Part shown: one piece after another, positions 23,104-31,934 of the stretch
How positions within the stretch are numbered: the stretch's first letter is position 1
Layout of the letters: each line of letters starts with the position of its first letter
Assembly: GCF_003634555.1 (NCBI RefSeq)
Contig: NZ_RBKS01000001.1
Location: 124,001-188,000 of the forward strand
From: Frondihabitans australicus
GTDB lineage: Bacteria; Actinomycetota; Actinomycetes; Actinomycetales; Microbacteriaceae
Length of the DNA stretch: 64,000 bases
Reading direction: 5' to 3'
Translations under genes and position numbers: made by a program
Notes under the pieces: model-generated
The model's database searches: none
What the model saw: the letters and a program-made list of their open reading frames with translations, nothing else
What the model was told of the DNA's origin: nothing

Positions 23104-24264
23104 TCAGGCCGTCCGGTACGGCCGGAAGAACTCCCGGATCTCGCGGGCGTAGAGCTCGGGGTCTTCGATCGGCGCGAAGTGCCCGCCGTGGTCGGGCCGG
23201 CTGACCCATGCCAGGTCGGTCGTGGTGCGCCGCAGCCAGGCGTCGGGCGCCGGAGCCTCGACGTCGGCGGGGAAGAGCGTGTAGCCGGTCGGCACCTCGA
23301 TGGTGCGGGCGAACTCCGCCTCGGGCATGTTCTCGACGGCGCGGTACATCCGCATCGACGAGCCGATCGTGTTCGTCAGCCAGATCAGCGTGACGTCGGT
23401 CAGCATCGTGTCGCGGTCGAGCACGCTCGAGCCGTCGGCACGGTGATCGCTCCACGACCGGAGCTTCTCGACCACCCAGGCGGCCAGGCCCGCGGGGGAG
23501 TCGGCCAGCCCGACGGCGGGAGTCTGCGGCTTGGTCGACTGGATCGCCCCGTAGGCCGCCTCGTCGCGCTCCCACGGCTCGCGCCCGCGCAGCCAGTCGC
23601 GCTCCTCGGCGGTCAGCGTCGCGGGGTCGTAGTCGGGTGTGGCCACGGCGTCGGTGCGGTGGACGGCGATCACGCGCGACGGGTGGTCGAGGGCGACCCA
23701 GCGGACGAGGTTGCTGCCCATGTCGCCGCCGGCGGCAGCGAAGCGCGGGTAGCCGAGGCGGTCCATGAGCCGCGCCCACAGGTCGGCGACGCCGGGGAAG
23801 GCGAGATCGTGCGGGGCCGCGTCGGAGTAGCCGAAGCCCGGCATGTCGGGCACGACGACGTCGAAGGCGTCAGCCGGGTCGGCGCCGTGGGCCCCGGGAT
23901 CGGTCAGCAGCGGCACGACCTCCGAGTAGCGCCAGAACGAGTCGGGCCACCCGTGGGCGAGCAGCAGCGGCATGGCGGGCGCGTCGCCTTTCGCGCGCGC
24001 GTGGACGAGGTGGATTCCCAGCCCGTCGATCTCGGTGCGGAACCGCGGCAGCGCGTTCAGCCGAGCCTCGGCCGCCCGCCAGTCGAACCCGTCGGCCCAG
24101 TAGGCGACGAGGTCGCGCAGCTCGGCCACGTCGGCACCCGCCGACCACCCGAGGCCCTCAGGGGCGTCCGGCCAGCGGGTGGCGAGCAGCCGCCGCCTCA
24201 GGTCGTCGAGATCGGCCTGCGAGGCGCGAGGCGCGAACGGCACGAGGGCATCCGAAGAGGGCAT
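23104..24264 (-). CDS. Epoxide hydrolase (EHN domain, alpha/beta hydrolase)
   Basis: 386-aa alpha/beta hydrolase with the N-terminal epoxide-hydrolase domain (FAPRASQADLDDLRRRLLATRWPDA). The oxyanion HGWP motif is LLLAHGWPDSFWRYSEVVP (about residue 105). The nucleophile is Asp in AAGGDMGSNLVRW (about 190), and the catalytic His is in RPDHGGHFAPIEDPELYAREI near the end. An Asp nucleophile marks a true epoxide hydrolase class rather than an esterase or MenH. It converges on ccsB and ends the block before menC. The natural epoxide is unknown. Confidence 0.9.
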   Translation of the reverse strand: MPSSDALVPFAPRASQADLDDLRRRLLATRWPDAPEGLGWSAGADVAELRDLVAYWADGFDWRAAEARLNALPRFRTEIDGLGIHLVHARAKGDAPAMPLLLAHGWPDSFWRYSEVVPLLTDPGAHGADPADAFDVVVPDMPGFGYSDAAPHDLAFPGVADLWARLMDRLGYPRFAAAGGDMGSNLVRWVALDHPSRVIAVHRTDAVATPDYDPATLTAEERDWLRGREPWERDEAAYGAIQSTKPQTPAVGLADSPAGLAAWVVEKLRSWSDHRADGSSVLDRDTMLTDVTLIWLTNTIGSSMRMYRAVENMPEAEFARTIEVPTGYTLFPADVEAPAPDAWLRRTTTDLAWVSRPDHGGHFAPIEDPELYAREIREFFRPYRTA

Positions 24265-24305
24265 GTCAGCACCCTAGGGCGCACCCCCGACACCGAGACG
24301 AGGGC

Positions 24306-25301
24306 TCAGGAGCCCGCGGCGAGCAGCTCGTACGAGGCCCGAACCCGCTCGAACCACCACCGGCGCCGAGCGTTTTCCGCGGCGTGCTCGCGCAGCAGGT
24401 CGACGTCGACGTCGATGCGCCGCACGTCGACTCCGCCGTCGCGCGGCAGCAGCGGCTCGCGCGCCACGTCGGCGGTGAGCATCGCGGCCGTGCCGAGTCC
24501 GCAGTCGTGCTCGAGCACGGGCACCGACGCGGCCAGGAAAGCGCCCATCGCCAGCCCGACCGACGTGTCGATCGCGCTCGACACCACCACGGGCAGCCCC
24601 GCCTCGGCGACGATGCCGAGCGCCGCCGTCACGCCGCCGAGGGGCTGCGCCTTCACCACGAGCAGGTCTGCGGCCCCCGCCCGCGCCACGGCGAGCGGGT
24701 CGGCGGCCTTGCGGACGCTCTCGTCGGCGGCGACTCGCACCCCGAGCGAGGTGTCCGCGATCCTGCGCCTCACCTCGGCCAGCTCGGCCACGGTCGGCAC
24801 CGGCTGCTCGACGTACTCGAGCCCGAACGGCGCGAGCTCGGTCAGCGCGGCGAGCGTCTCGTCGACCGACCAGTTCGTGTTCGCGTCGATGCGCACGCGG
24901 CCCTCGTCGCCGATGAACTCGCGCGCCGCACGCACCCTCGCGACGTCGTCCGCCAGCGACTGACCGCGCTCGGCGACCTTCACCTTCACCGTGCGGCAGC
25001 CGGGATAGCGGCGCAGGATCCGCGGCACGTCACCCGCGTCGACCGCCGGAAGCGTCGCGTTCACGGCGACCCGGTCGCGCAGCGCCCTGGGCTCGGGCCC
25101 CCACCCGAAGTCGATCGTCGCGCGCAGCCAGGCCGACGCCTCGGCGTCGTCGTACTCGAGGAACGGGCTGAACTCGGTCCAGCCCCGCGGGCCCTCGACG
25201 AGCAGCGCCTCGCGGTGATCGACCCCGCGGAACCGATCCCGGAGCGGAAGCGAGACGACGTGGGCGTCGCGGAGCAGGTCGTCGAGCGCGGGGAACGGCA
25301 T
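24306..25301 (-). CDS. menC: o-Succinylbenzoate synthase
   Basis: 331-aa enolase-superfamily enzyme of menaquinone synthesis that dehydrates SHCHC to o-succinylbenzoate. The catalytic lysine pair is in CRTVKVKVAERGQ. The metal ligands follow in order: RIDANTNW (Asp), LEYVEQPV (Glu) and RVAADESV (Asp). The second lysine is in LLVVKAQPLGGVTAALGI. Length and motif order fit actinobacterial MenC. It is divergent from menB, with 70 bp between. No ribosome site is obvious. Confidence 0.93.
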   Translation of the reverse strand: MPFPALDDLLRDAHVVSLPLRDRFRGVDHREALLVEGPRGWTEFSPFLEYDDAEASAWLRATIDFGWGPEPRALRDRVAVNATLPAVDAGDVPRILRRYPGCRTVKVKVAERGQSLADDVARVRAAREFIGDEGRVRIDANTNWSVDETLAALTELAPFGLEYVEQPVPTVAELAEVRRRIADTSLGVRVAADESVRKAADPLAVARAGAADLLVVKAQPLGGVTAALGIVAEAGLPVVVSSAIDTSVGLAMGAFLAASVPVLEHDCGLGTAAMLTADVAREPLLPRDGGVDVRRIDVDVDLLREHAAENARRRWWFERVRASYELLAAGS

Positions 25302-25358
25302 GGGTCCAGTCTGCCCCTCGGCGGGCCCGCGCTCGGTGGGCGCCCGGCCGGCGCTCGG

Positions 25359-25364
25359 TAGTCT
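25359..25364 (+). promoter_or_regulatory. -10 hexamer TAGTCT for menB
   Basis: TAGTCT seven bases before the menB ATG, no ribosome site in between; a leaderless start for the menB-menE transcript. Confidence 0.55.
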
Positions 25365-25371
25365 TGCAGGC

Positions 25372-26280
<909 letters not shown>

Positions 26281-26290
26281 GGCTCTCGAC

Positions 26291-27454
26291 GTGAAGCCGC
26301 TCCTCGCCCTCGACGCGCGCGACCCCGCGCGCATCGTCGAGGCGCTCCGCGACGCGCTCTCCGGGGGCCCCGCGATCAATCCGCGGGTCGACGACTCGGT
26401 GCCGTCCGACCTGCCGGCCGAGGTCGAGACGAAGATCGCGCTGGTCATCGAGACCAGCGGGTCGACCGGCACGGCCAAGCGCGTCGCGCTCTCGTCGGGC
26501 GCCCTGCTCGCCGGTGCGGCGGCGGCCGACGCGGCCCTCGCGGGCCCCGGGCAGTGGGTGCTCGCGCTGCCCGCGCACTACGTGGCGGGGACGAACGTGA
26601 TCGTCCGATCGATCGCGGCCCAGACGGAGCCCCGGATCCTGCGCCCCGGCCACTTCGACCCCGCCGACTTCGTCGCGGCCGCCGAGGCTCTCTACGGGCC
26701 CGCTCGCCGGGACGCCCCCGCTCGGTACGCGTCGCTCGTGCCCGCGCAGCTGTCGACGTTGCTCGACGCCGGTGCGGGGGAGGCCCTGCGGCTCTTCGAC
26801 GCGATCCTCGTCGGCGGGCAGGCGACGCCGGCCGTGCTGCGGCGGCGCGCTCTCGACGAGGGCGTCACGGTCGTCCGCACCTACGGGTCTAGCGAGACGA
26901 GTGGCGGCTGCGTCTACGACGGCGTGCCGATCGGCGCGACCCGGGCGGCGGTCGTCGACGGGCAGCTCGAGCTGTCGGGGCCGACGCTCGCCGAGTACTA
27001 CCTCGGCGACCCGGCACGCACCGCGGCGACGTTCGTCGAGCGCGACGGAGTGCGCTGGTATCGCACGGGCGACGCCGGCTCGGTCGCGGCCGACGGCTCG
27101 GTGACCGTGACCGGGCGCCTCGACGACGTCATCATCTCGGGCGGCGAGAAGGTGTCGCTCGGCACCGTTGAGCGGGCCGTGCGCGAGGTGCCCGGCTTCG
27201 AGCAGGCCGTCGTCGTGCGGTGCGCGTCCGAGCGCTGGGGCGAGGTGCCCGTGGTCGTCGTGGCGGGGCGTCGGGGGCAGGAGCAGGCGGACCTCCAGAT
27301 CCTGCGCCCCGCGGTCCTCCAGGCGGCCGGCCGCGCGGCTCGGCCCGACGCCGTCGTGTCGATCGACGACCTGCCCCTCCTCGCGAGCGGGAAGCCCGAC
27401 CGGGTGGCTCTGACCGCGCTGGTGGCGTCGTCGCGGGCGGTGCGGCCCTCATAG
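26291..27454 (+). CDS. menE: o-Succinylbenzoate-CoA ligase (short actinobacterial form)
   Basis: 387-aa member of the acyl-adenylate ligase family that activates o-succinylbenzoate to its CoA thioester. The AMP-binding loop is IETSGSTGTAKRVALSSGAL (about residue 55). VRTYGSSETSGGCVYDG holds the acyl-adenylate motif, and YRTGDAGSVAADGSVTVTGRLDDVIISGGEKVSL the hinge region. The last part has DLPLLASGKPDR with the catalytic Lys. The N-terminal subdomain present in the roughly 450-aa E. coli enzyme is mostly missing, as in other actinobacteria. GTG start, 10 bp after menB. Confidence 0.93.
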   Translation: MKPLLALDARDPARIVEALRDALSGGPAINPRVDDSVPSDLPAEVETKIALVIETSGSTGTAKRVALSSGALLAGAAAADAALAGPGQWVLALPAHYVAGTNVIVRSIAAQTEPRILRPGHFDPADFVAAAEALYGPARRDAPARYASLVPAQLSTLLDAGAGEALRLFDAILVGGQATPAVLRRRALDEGVTVVRTYGSSETSGGCVYDGVPIGATRAAVVDGQLELSGPTLAEYYLGDPARTAATFVERDGVRWYRTGDAGSVAADGSVTVTGRLDDVIISGGEKVSLGTVERAVREVPGFEQAVVVRCASERWGEVPVVVVAGRRGQEQADLQILRPAVLQAAGRAARPDAVVSIDDLPLLASGKPDRVALTALVASSRAVRPS

Positions 27455-27464
27455 CCTTCGCCGG

Positions 27465-27470
27465 TACCAT
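27465..27470 (+). promoter_or_regulatory. -10 hexamer TACCAT for menA
   Basis: TACCAT six bases before the GTG of menA, in the short gap after menE; suggests menA also has its own start. Confidence 0.4.
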
Positions 27471-27476
27471 CTTCAG

Positions 27477-28430
27477 GTGGCTTCGACGAAAACCAAGAGC
27501 AAGGGCAGGGCGGCCGGTCGTCCGGGAGGGCGCCCGGGCAGGCCCGTGGCGCGCAAGGCCACCGCGGCCGACTGGATCAGCGGTGCCCGCCCGCGCACGT
27601 TGACCCTGGCCGTCGCCCCCGTGGTGCTGGGCAGCGCCGCCGCCTCGACCGTGAACCGGTTCGACTGGCACCTCGCGCTCCTCTGCCTGCTGGTCAGCCT
27701 CTTCCTGCAGATCGGCGTGAACTACTCCAACGACTACTCCGACGGCATCCGCGGCACCGACGCGTACCGTCTGGGCCCACCCCGTCTCACCGGCGGCGGG
27801 GTCGCCAACCCGAAGCGCGTGCGCAACGTCGCCTTCGTCTTCTTCGCCGCGGCCGCGGCCGCCGGCATCGCGGTCGTGATCATCACGCAGTTCTGGTGGC
27901 TGCTGGCCGTCGGCGCGGCGTGCGTCGTCGCCGCGTGGTTCTACACCGGCGGCAAGCGGCCGTACGGCTACAACGCCATGGGCGAGATCTTCGTCTTCGT
28001 GTTCTTCGGCCTGGTCGCGACCGCCGGCACCACGTTCGTGCAGATGCACCGAGTGCCCGAGGTCGCGTGGGTCATGGCGGTCATGATCGGCCTGTTCTCG
28101 TGCGCCGTGCTCATGATCAACAACATCCGCGACATCCCGCAGGACCGTTTGGCCGGCAAGAAGACGCTCGCCGTCGTCCTCGGCGGCCGCTGGGCCCGCA
28201 TCGTGTACGCGCTGTTCCTCGTGCTGCCGTACGTGCTGCTGATCTACTTCGCGTTCCTGTACTTCGGCGGCGGGTACGTCTACTTCACCGGGTTCCTCAC
28301 CGCGCCTGCGCTGATCATCGGGGTGACGGCGAAGACCCCGGGCGAGATGATCCTGGCGCTCAAGCTCTCGTCGTTCTCGGCGCTCGCGTTCTCGCTCGCG
28401 CTGAGCGCGGTCGTGTTCTTCCTGCTGTAG
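27477..28430 (+). CDS. menA: 1,4-Dihydroxy-2-naphthoate polyprenyltransferase
   Basis: 317-aa UbiA-superfamily membrane enzyme that attaches the polyprenyl tail to DHNA. The first Asp-rich motif is GVNYSNDYSDGIRGTD (about residues 81-96) and the second MINNIRDIPQDRLAGKKTLAV (about 218-238), which bind the prenyl diphosphate through magnesium. Eight to nine helices are seen. The first 30 residues are basic and low in complexity (KTKSKGRAAGRPGGRPGRP). The tail donor is probably made by the polyprenyl synthase at 34165. A repeat array follows its stop codon. Confidence 0.95.
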   Translation: MASTKTKSKGRAAGRPGGRPGRPVARKATAADWISGARPRTLTLAVAPVVLGSAAASTVNRFDWHLALLCLLVSLFLQIGVNYSNDYSDGIRGTDAYRLGPPRLTGGGVANPKRVRNVAFVFFAAAAAAGIAVVIITQFWWLLAVGAACVVAAWFYTGGKRPYGYNAMGEIFVFVFFGLVATAGTTFVQMHRVPEVAWVMAVMIGLFSCAVLMINNIRDIPQDRLAGKKTLAVVLGGRWARIVYALFLVLPYVLLIYFAFLYFGGGYVYFTGFLTAPALIIGVTAKTPGEMILALKLSSFSALAFSLALSAVVFFLL

Positions 28431-28446
28431 CGGCCGAGTTCGGCGT

Positions 28447-28746
28447 CGGGAGGAACTTCTTCCGCCCAGCGCGTCGCCGTGGCCCAAGCCGCGCCGCCCG
28501 GGAGGAAGTCAGCGCGCTTCGGGAGGAGCTCGGCGCCGTCTCGCCTGCGGCGGGAGGAAATCGCGCCCCGACGAACGGCACGGGAGGATCGCACACGGAG
28601 ACTTCCTCCCGAAGCGCGGGCGGCGCGGGTCTGGGAGCGCTCGCCGCACGTCCGGGAGGAAATCGCCGCCGTCTCGACGGCTCCGGGAGGAAGTCGCTCC
28701 CCGACGAACAGCCCGGGAGCGCTCGCCGCACGCTCGGGAGGAAGTT
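28447..28746 (+). repeat. GGGAGGA repeat array with about 82-bp higher-order period
   Basis: The 352-bp gap between convergent menA and the DUF4229 gene holds no convincing gene but many copies of CGGGAGGA(A). Direct copies start at 28447, 28499, 28520, 28551, 28581, 28653, 28684 and 28735, with one inverted copy (GACTTCCTCCCG, 28600-28611) and variants (C/T)GGGAGCGCTC at 28632 and 28714. Spacings repeat as 21, 31, 30 (28499 to 28581 and 28632 to 28714), that is, an 82-bp unit. Each copy contains GGAGG, the complement of the 16S rRNA 3' end. Confidence 0.85.
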
Positions 28747-28782
28747 CCTCCTCCTGAGTCCCGAGGCGGGGGAGCGTGGGAG

Positions 28783-29097
28783 CTAGTCGTCCTCGGCGGG
28801 CGGGCCCGAGCGACGGGCGGGCGCCGGGCGGACGGTCGCGGCCGAGCCGTCGGCGCCGTCGAGCACGGCGTCCTCGATGTCCGAGTCCTCGTCGTGCTCC
28901 GGCACCGCGCGCCGGCGCTCGATCGACGTGGCGACGCCCGTGCGGAGGCGCCCGAGCAGGATGTACGACAGCAGGAAGCCCACGGCCGCCGCGATCACAG
29001 CAGCCCAGAGGTACGACAGCCCGATGCCGTAGAGCACCACGAACGGCACCACGAACACGGCGATGCGGGCAAGGGTGTACAGGATCGCGGACTTCAC
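28783..29097 (-). CDS. DUF4229 family small membrane protein
   Basis: 104-aa protein with two hydrophobic helices near the N-terminus (ILYTLARIAVFVVPFVVLYGIG and LWAAVIAAAVGFLLSYILLG). A basic stretch follows (RLRTGVATSIERRRAVPEHDEDSDIEDAV), then a disordered acidic/Pro-rich tail. This matches the actinobacterial DUF4229 family, whose role is unknown. Start is GTG at 29097. It lies divergent from menD by about 97 bp and is often found beside men genes in relatives (recollection). No function is proposed. Confidence 0.8.
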   Translation of the reverse strand: MKSAILYTLARIAVFVVPFVVLYGIGLSYLWAAVIAAAVGFLLSYILLGRLRTGVATSIERRRAVPEHDEDSDIEDAVLDGADGSAATVRPAPARRSGPPAEDD

Positions 29098-29194
29098 GCC
29101 GTGCAGTCTAAACGAGCGAGCCCCCGAGCCCCCTGGCAGAGGAAGTGGCGCCCTGCTGGCAGGCCGCCCCGCCCGGCGAGGGCAGAATGAAGAC

Positions 29195-30973
29195 GTGCCC
29201 GACTCCGCCCCAGACCACCTCCCGGCCCCGACCGGAAGCCCCGCGACCGACTTCGCCGTGATCCTGCTCGCCGAGCTCGAACGGGCGGGAGTCCGCGACA
29301 TCGTGCTGAGCCCCGGCTCTCGCTCGCAGGCCCTCGCGCTGGCCGCCGCCGAGTTCGAGCGCGCCGGCCGGCTGCGTCTGCACGTGCGGCTCGACGAGCG
29401 GTCGAGCGGGTTCCTGGCGCTCGGGCTCGGCGTCGAGCAGGGAGTGCCGGCCGCGGTGGTGACGACGTCGGGCACGGCGGTCGCGAACCTTCACCCGGCG
29501 GTGCTGGAGGCTCACCACTCGGGGGTTCCGCTGCTCCTGCTCACCGCCGATCGCCCGCTCGAGCTGCGTGGCATCGGCTCGAACCAGACCACGCACCAGC
29601 CCCGCCTCTTCGGCGAGAGCCTGCGGATGCTCCGCGACATCGACGCCCCCACCGACTCCGGCGTCGACCTGCCGGTGGTGCGCGAGCTGGTCCGCGAGGC
29701 GATGTCGGCGGCGCTCGGCCGCTCGTCGAGCCCCGACCGCCCGGCCAGCCCCGGCCCCGTCCAGCTGAACGTCGCCTTCCGCGAGCCGCTCTCGGCGCCC
29801 GTGACGAGCCTGCCGCCGATCGAGCCCGAGGCCGCAGGATCCGGCAGCCGCCCGGCCACCCCCTCCTCGCCCCTCACCCTCGCGGTCGACGACACCCCGG
29901 CGACGGTGGTCGTCGCCGGACACGCCGCCGGCCCCGACGCCGAAGAGACGGCGCACCGCCTGGGCGCACCGCTGCTCGCCGAGGTCTCGAGCGGCGCCCG
30001 CTTCGGCCCGAACCTCGCCCCCGCCTACCGGCAGCTCCTCGACGACCCCGAGTTCGGCGGCCGGGTGCGTCGCGCCATCGTCTTCGGGCACCCCACGCTC
30101 ACCCGGCAGGTGCCGGCGATGCTGAAGCGGCCGGGCGTCGAGGTGATCGTGGTGCGGGGCCCGGTCCCGGAGGCGTACGACCCGTCACGGCTGGCGACCG
30201 TCGTCGACGCGGCCGAGGTGGCCCAGGATCCGCGGTCGCGCGACGAGGCGCACCGGCGGTGGGTGGGCACGTGGGTTCAGCGCGGCCGGGAGCTTCTGGG
30301 GGATGAGTCTCCCGCTGCTCCTGCGCCCGAGGCCGCCACCGCGACCGACCCTCGTGAGCGCAACGCGTTCCTCCGCGGCGAGGTCGACGCCCTGCGCCGG
30401 CCGATCACGCGGCGCGGGCTCGTCGAGGCGCTCTGGAACGCGACCTGGCCGCACGACCGGCTCGTGCTCGGGGCGTCCCGTCTGATCCGCGAGGCCGACA
30501 TCGCCGTGCCCGGCAAGAAGATCGCCGTGCACGCGAACCGGGGCCTCGCCGGCATCGACGGGACGATCGCCACGGCGACCGGCATCGGGCTGGCGAGCCA
30601 GGCCGGCGGCACACACGGCGGCCGGCTCGGCTGGGCGGAGGGAGCGCGGGGGATCACCCGTGTGCTCGTGGGCGACCTCACCCTGCTGCACGACGCCGGG
30701 TCGCTGCTGTTCGGCGAGGGGGAGGCCAGGCCGCGGATCCAGGTGATCGTCGGCAACGACTCCGGCGGCACGATCTTCGACGGCCTGGAGGTCGCGGCGG
30801 TCGCGCCCGCCGAGGCGATGCGCCGCGTGCAGACGACGCCGCAGCAGGCGTCGTTCGAGCGGCTCGCCGAGGCGTACGGGTGGGACTACGTGCGTGTCAC
30901 GACCTGGGCCGAGCTGGAGCAGACGCTCGTGGGGCACTCGGGCCCGGTGGTCATCGAGGTGCCGCTGGGCTGA
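29195..30973 (+). CDS. menD: SEPHCHC synthase
   Basis: 592-aa thiamine-diphosphate enzyme: isochorismate + 2-oxoglutarate gives SEPHCHC, the first committed menaquinone step. The N-terminal PYR domain has DIVLSPGSRSQALALAAAEF and VRLDERSSGFLALGLG (catalytic Glu). The PP domain has the ThDP/Mg motif VGDLTLLHDAGSLLFGEG with GNDSGGTIFDGLE (GD followed by N). AVHANRGLAGIDGTIATATGIGLA is a MenD-specific segment. The GTG at 29195 follows CAGAAT by six bases. Substrate isochorismate comes from menF, which is encoded nearby. Confidence 0.95.
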   Translation: MPDSAPDHLPAPTGSPATDFAVILLAELERAGVRDIVLSPGSRSQALALAAAEFERAGRLRLHVRLDERSSGFLALGLGVEQGVPAAVVTTSGTAVANLHPAVLEAHHSGVPLLLLTADRPLELRGIGSNQTTHQPRLFGESLRMLRDIDAPTDSGVDLPVVRELVREAMSAALGRSSSPDRPASPGPVQLNVAFREPLSAPVTSLPPIEPEAAGSGSRPATPSSPLTLAVDDTPATVVVAGHAAGPDAEETAHRLGAPLLAEVSSGARFGPNLAPAYRQLLDDPEFGGRVRRAIVFGHPTLTRQVPAMLKRPGVEVIVVRGPVPEAYDPSRLATVVDAAEVAQDPRSRDEAHRRWVGTWVQRGRELLGDESPAAPAPEAATATDPRERNAFLRGEVDALRRPITRRGLVEALWNATWPHDRLVLGASRLIREADIAVPGKKIAVHANRGLAGIDGTIATATGIGLASQAGGTHGGRLGWAEGARGITRVLVGDLTLLHDAGSLLFGEGEARPRIQVIVGNDSGGTIFDGLEVAAVAPAEAMRRVQTTPQQASFERLAEAYGWDYVRVTTWAELEQTLVGHSGPVVIEVPLG

Positions 30974-31024
30974 CGCGCCCGGCACTCAGGGTCCGCGCCG
31001 CGGGCATGCTGGGCTGACGCGCCC
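30964..31024 (+). repeat. 17-bp direct repeat duplicating the menD 3' end
   Basis: GCTGGGCTGACGCGCCC occurs at 30964-30980, where it contains the menD stop codon, and again at 31008-31024, 44 bases later and just before ppk2. It looks like a small tandem duplication. Confidence 0.75.
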
Positions 31025-31038
31025 CGCGCCCCCGGGCA

Positions 31039-31044
31039 TAGAGT
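31039..31044 (+). promoter_or_regulatory. -10 hexamer TAGAGT for ppk2
   Basis: TAGAGT five bases before the ATG at 31050; suggests leaderless transcription of ppk2 separate from menD. Confidence 0.4.
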
Positions 31045-31049
31045 CAGGC

Positions 31050-31898
31050 ATGACCAAGGCGTGGAAAGTCGAACCGACCGAGTCCCTGCGGGTGTCGAAG
31101 GGCTTCACGCTCGCCGACGTCGACACGGGCGCGACCCCCGGCTTCACGGGCGGCAAGAAGTACGGCGAGCAGGTGCTCGAGACCGGCGCCGAGCAGCTGT
31201 CCGAGCTGCAGGAGCGACTGTTCGCCGACTCGCGCGCGGGCGGCACGAAGAGCGTGCTGCTCGTGCTCCAGGCGATGGACACCGCCGGCAAGGGCGGCAT
31301 CGTGCGCCACGTCGTCGGCGCCGTCGACCCGCAGGGAATCCACCACCACGCGTTCAAGCGCCCCACCGAGGAGGAGCTCGCGCACGACTTCCTCTGGCGG
31401 ATCCGCAAGGAGGCTCCCGGTCCCGGCATGATCGGCGTCTTCGACCGGTCGCACTACGAGGACGTCCTCGTCGGCCGCGTCCGCTCGCTCGCGCCACTCG
31501 AGGAGATCGAGGAGCGCTACGGCCAGATCGTCGCGTTCGAGGAGGAGCTCGCCGCTACCGGCACGACGCTGGTGAAGGTCATGCTGCACACCTCCGCCGC
31601 CGAGCAGAAGGCGCGCCTCGCCGAGCGGCTCGACCGTCCCGACAAGTACTGGAAGTACAACCCCGGCGACATCGACGAGCGCGGCCTCTGGGCCGACTAC
31701 CAGGACGCCTACCAGATCGCCCTCACCCGCACCTCGACCGAGACGGCGCCGTGGTTCGTCGTGCCCGCCGACCGCAAGTGGTACGCGCGGGCGGCGGTGC
31801 AGCGGCTCCTGCTGAACGCCCTGAAGGGCCTGCGGCTCGACTGGCCGGCCGCGGAGTTCGACGTCAAGGCCGAGAAGGCACGCCTCGCCGCCAGCTGA
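31050..31898 (+). CDS. ppk2: Polyphosphate kinase 2 family protein
   Basis: 282-aa PPK2-family nucleotide phosphotransferase that uses polyphosphate to phosphorylate nucleotides (NDP or NMP). The Walker A is VLLVLQAMDTAGKGGIVRHV (about residues 68-87) and the Walker B-like motif GMIGVFDRSHYEDVLVGRV (about 128-146). The lid region carries RLAERLDRPDKYWKYNPGDIDERGLW, and SLSSTE-type sequence is replaced by TRTSTETAPWFVVPADRKWYAR. Length is that of single-domain PPK2. It sits inside the menaquinone cluster with no obvious metabolic link. Confidence 0.92.
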   Translation: MTKAWKVEPTESLRVSKGFTLADVDTGATPGFTGGKKYGEQVLETGAEQLSELQERLFADSRAGGTKSVLLVLQAMDTAGKGGIVRHVVGAVDPQGIHHHAFKRPTEEELAHDFLWRIRKEAPGPGMIGVFDRSHYEDVLVGRVRSLAPLEEIEERYGQIVAFEEELAATGTTLVKVMLHTSAAEQKARLAERLDRPDKYWKYNPGDIDERGLWADYQDAYQIALTRTSTETAPWFVVPADRKWYARAAVQRLLLNALKGLRLDWPAAEFDVKAEKARLAAS

Positions 31899-31934
31899 CC
31901 CCGAGCAGGGCGCAGGATGTGGCGCGCCGCCGCC

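Noticed and set aside
23104-24264. MenH (SHCHC synthase) candidate next to menC
   Set aside because: The nucleophile is Asp (GGDMGS) and an epoxide-hydrolase N-terminal domain is present; MenH needs Ser.
28447-28746. CRISPR array after menA
   Set aside because: Repeats are only about 10-12 bases, spacers are 10-20 bases and are themselves repeated, one copy is inverted, and no cas genes are near.
28479-28757. A 92-codon frame through the repeat array
   Set aside because: Arg/Ala/Ser-rich product made by the repeats, no ribosome site of its own and no similarity I recognise.
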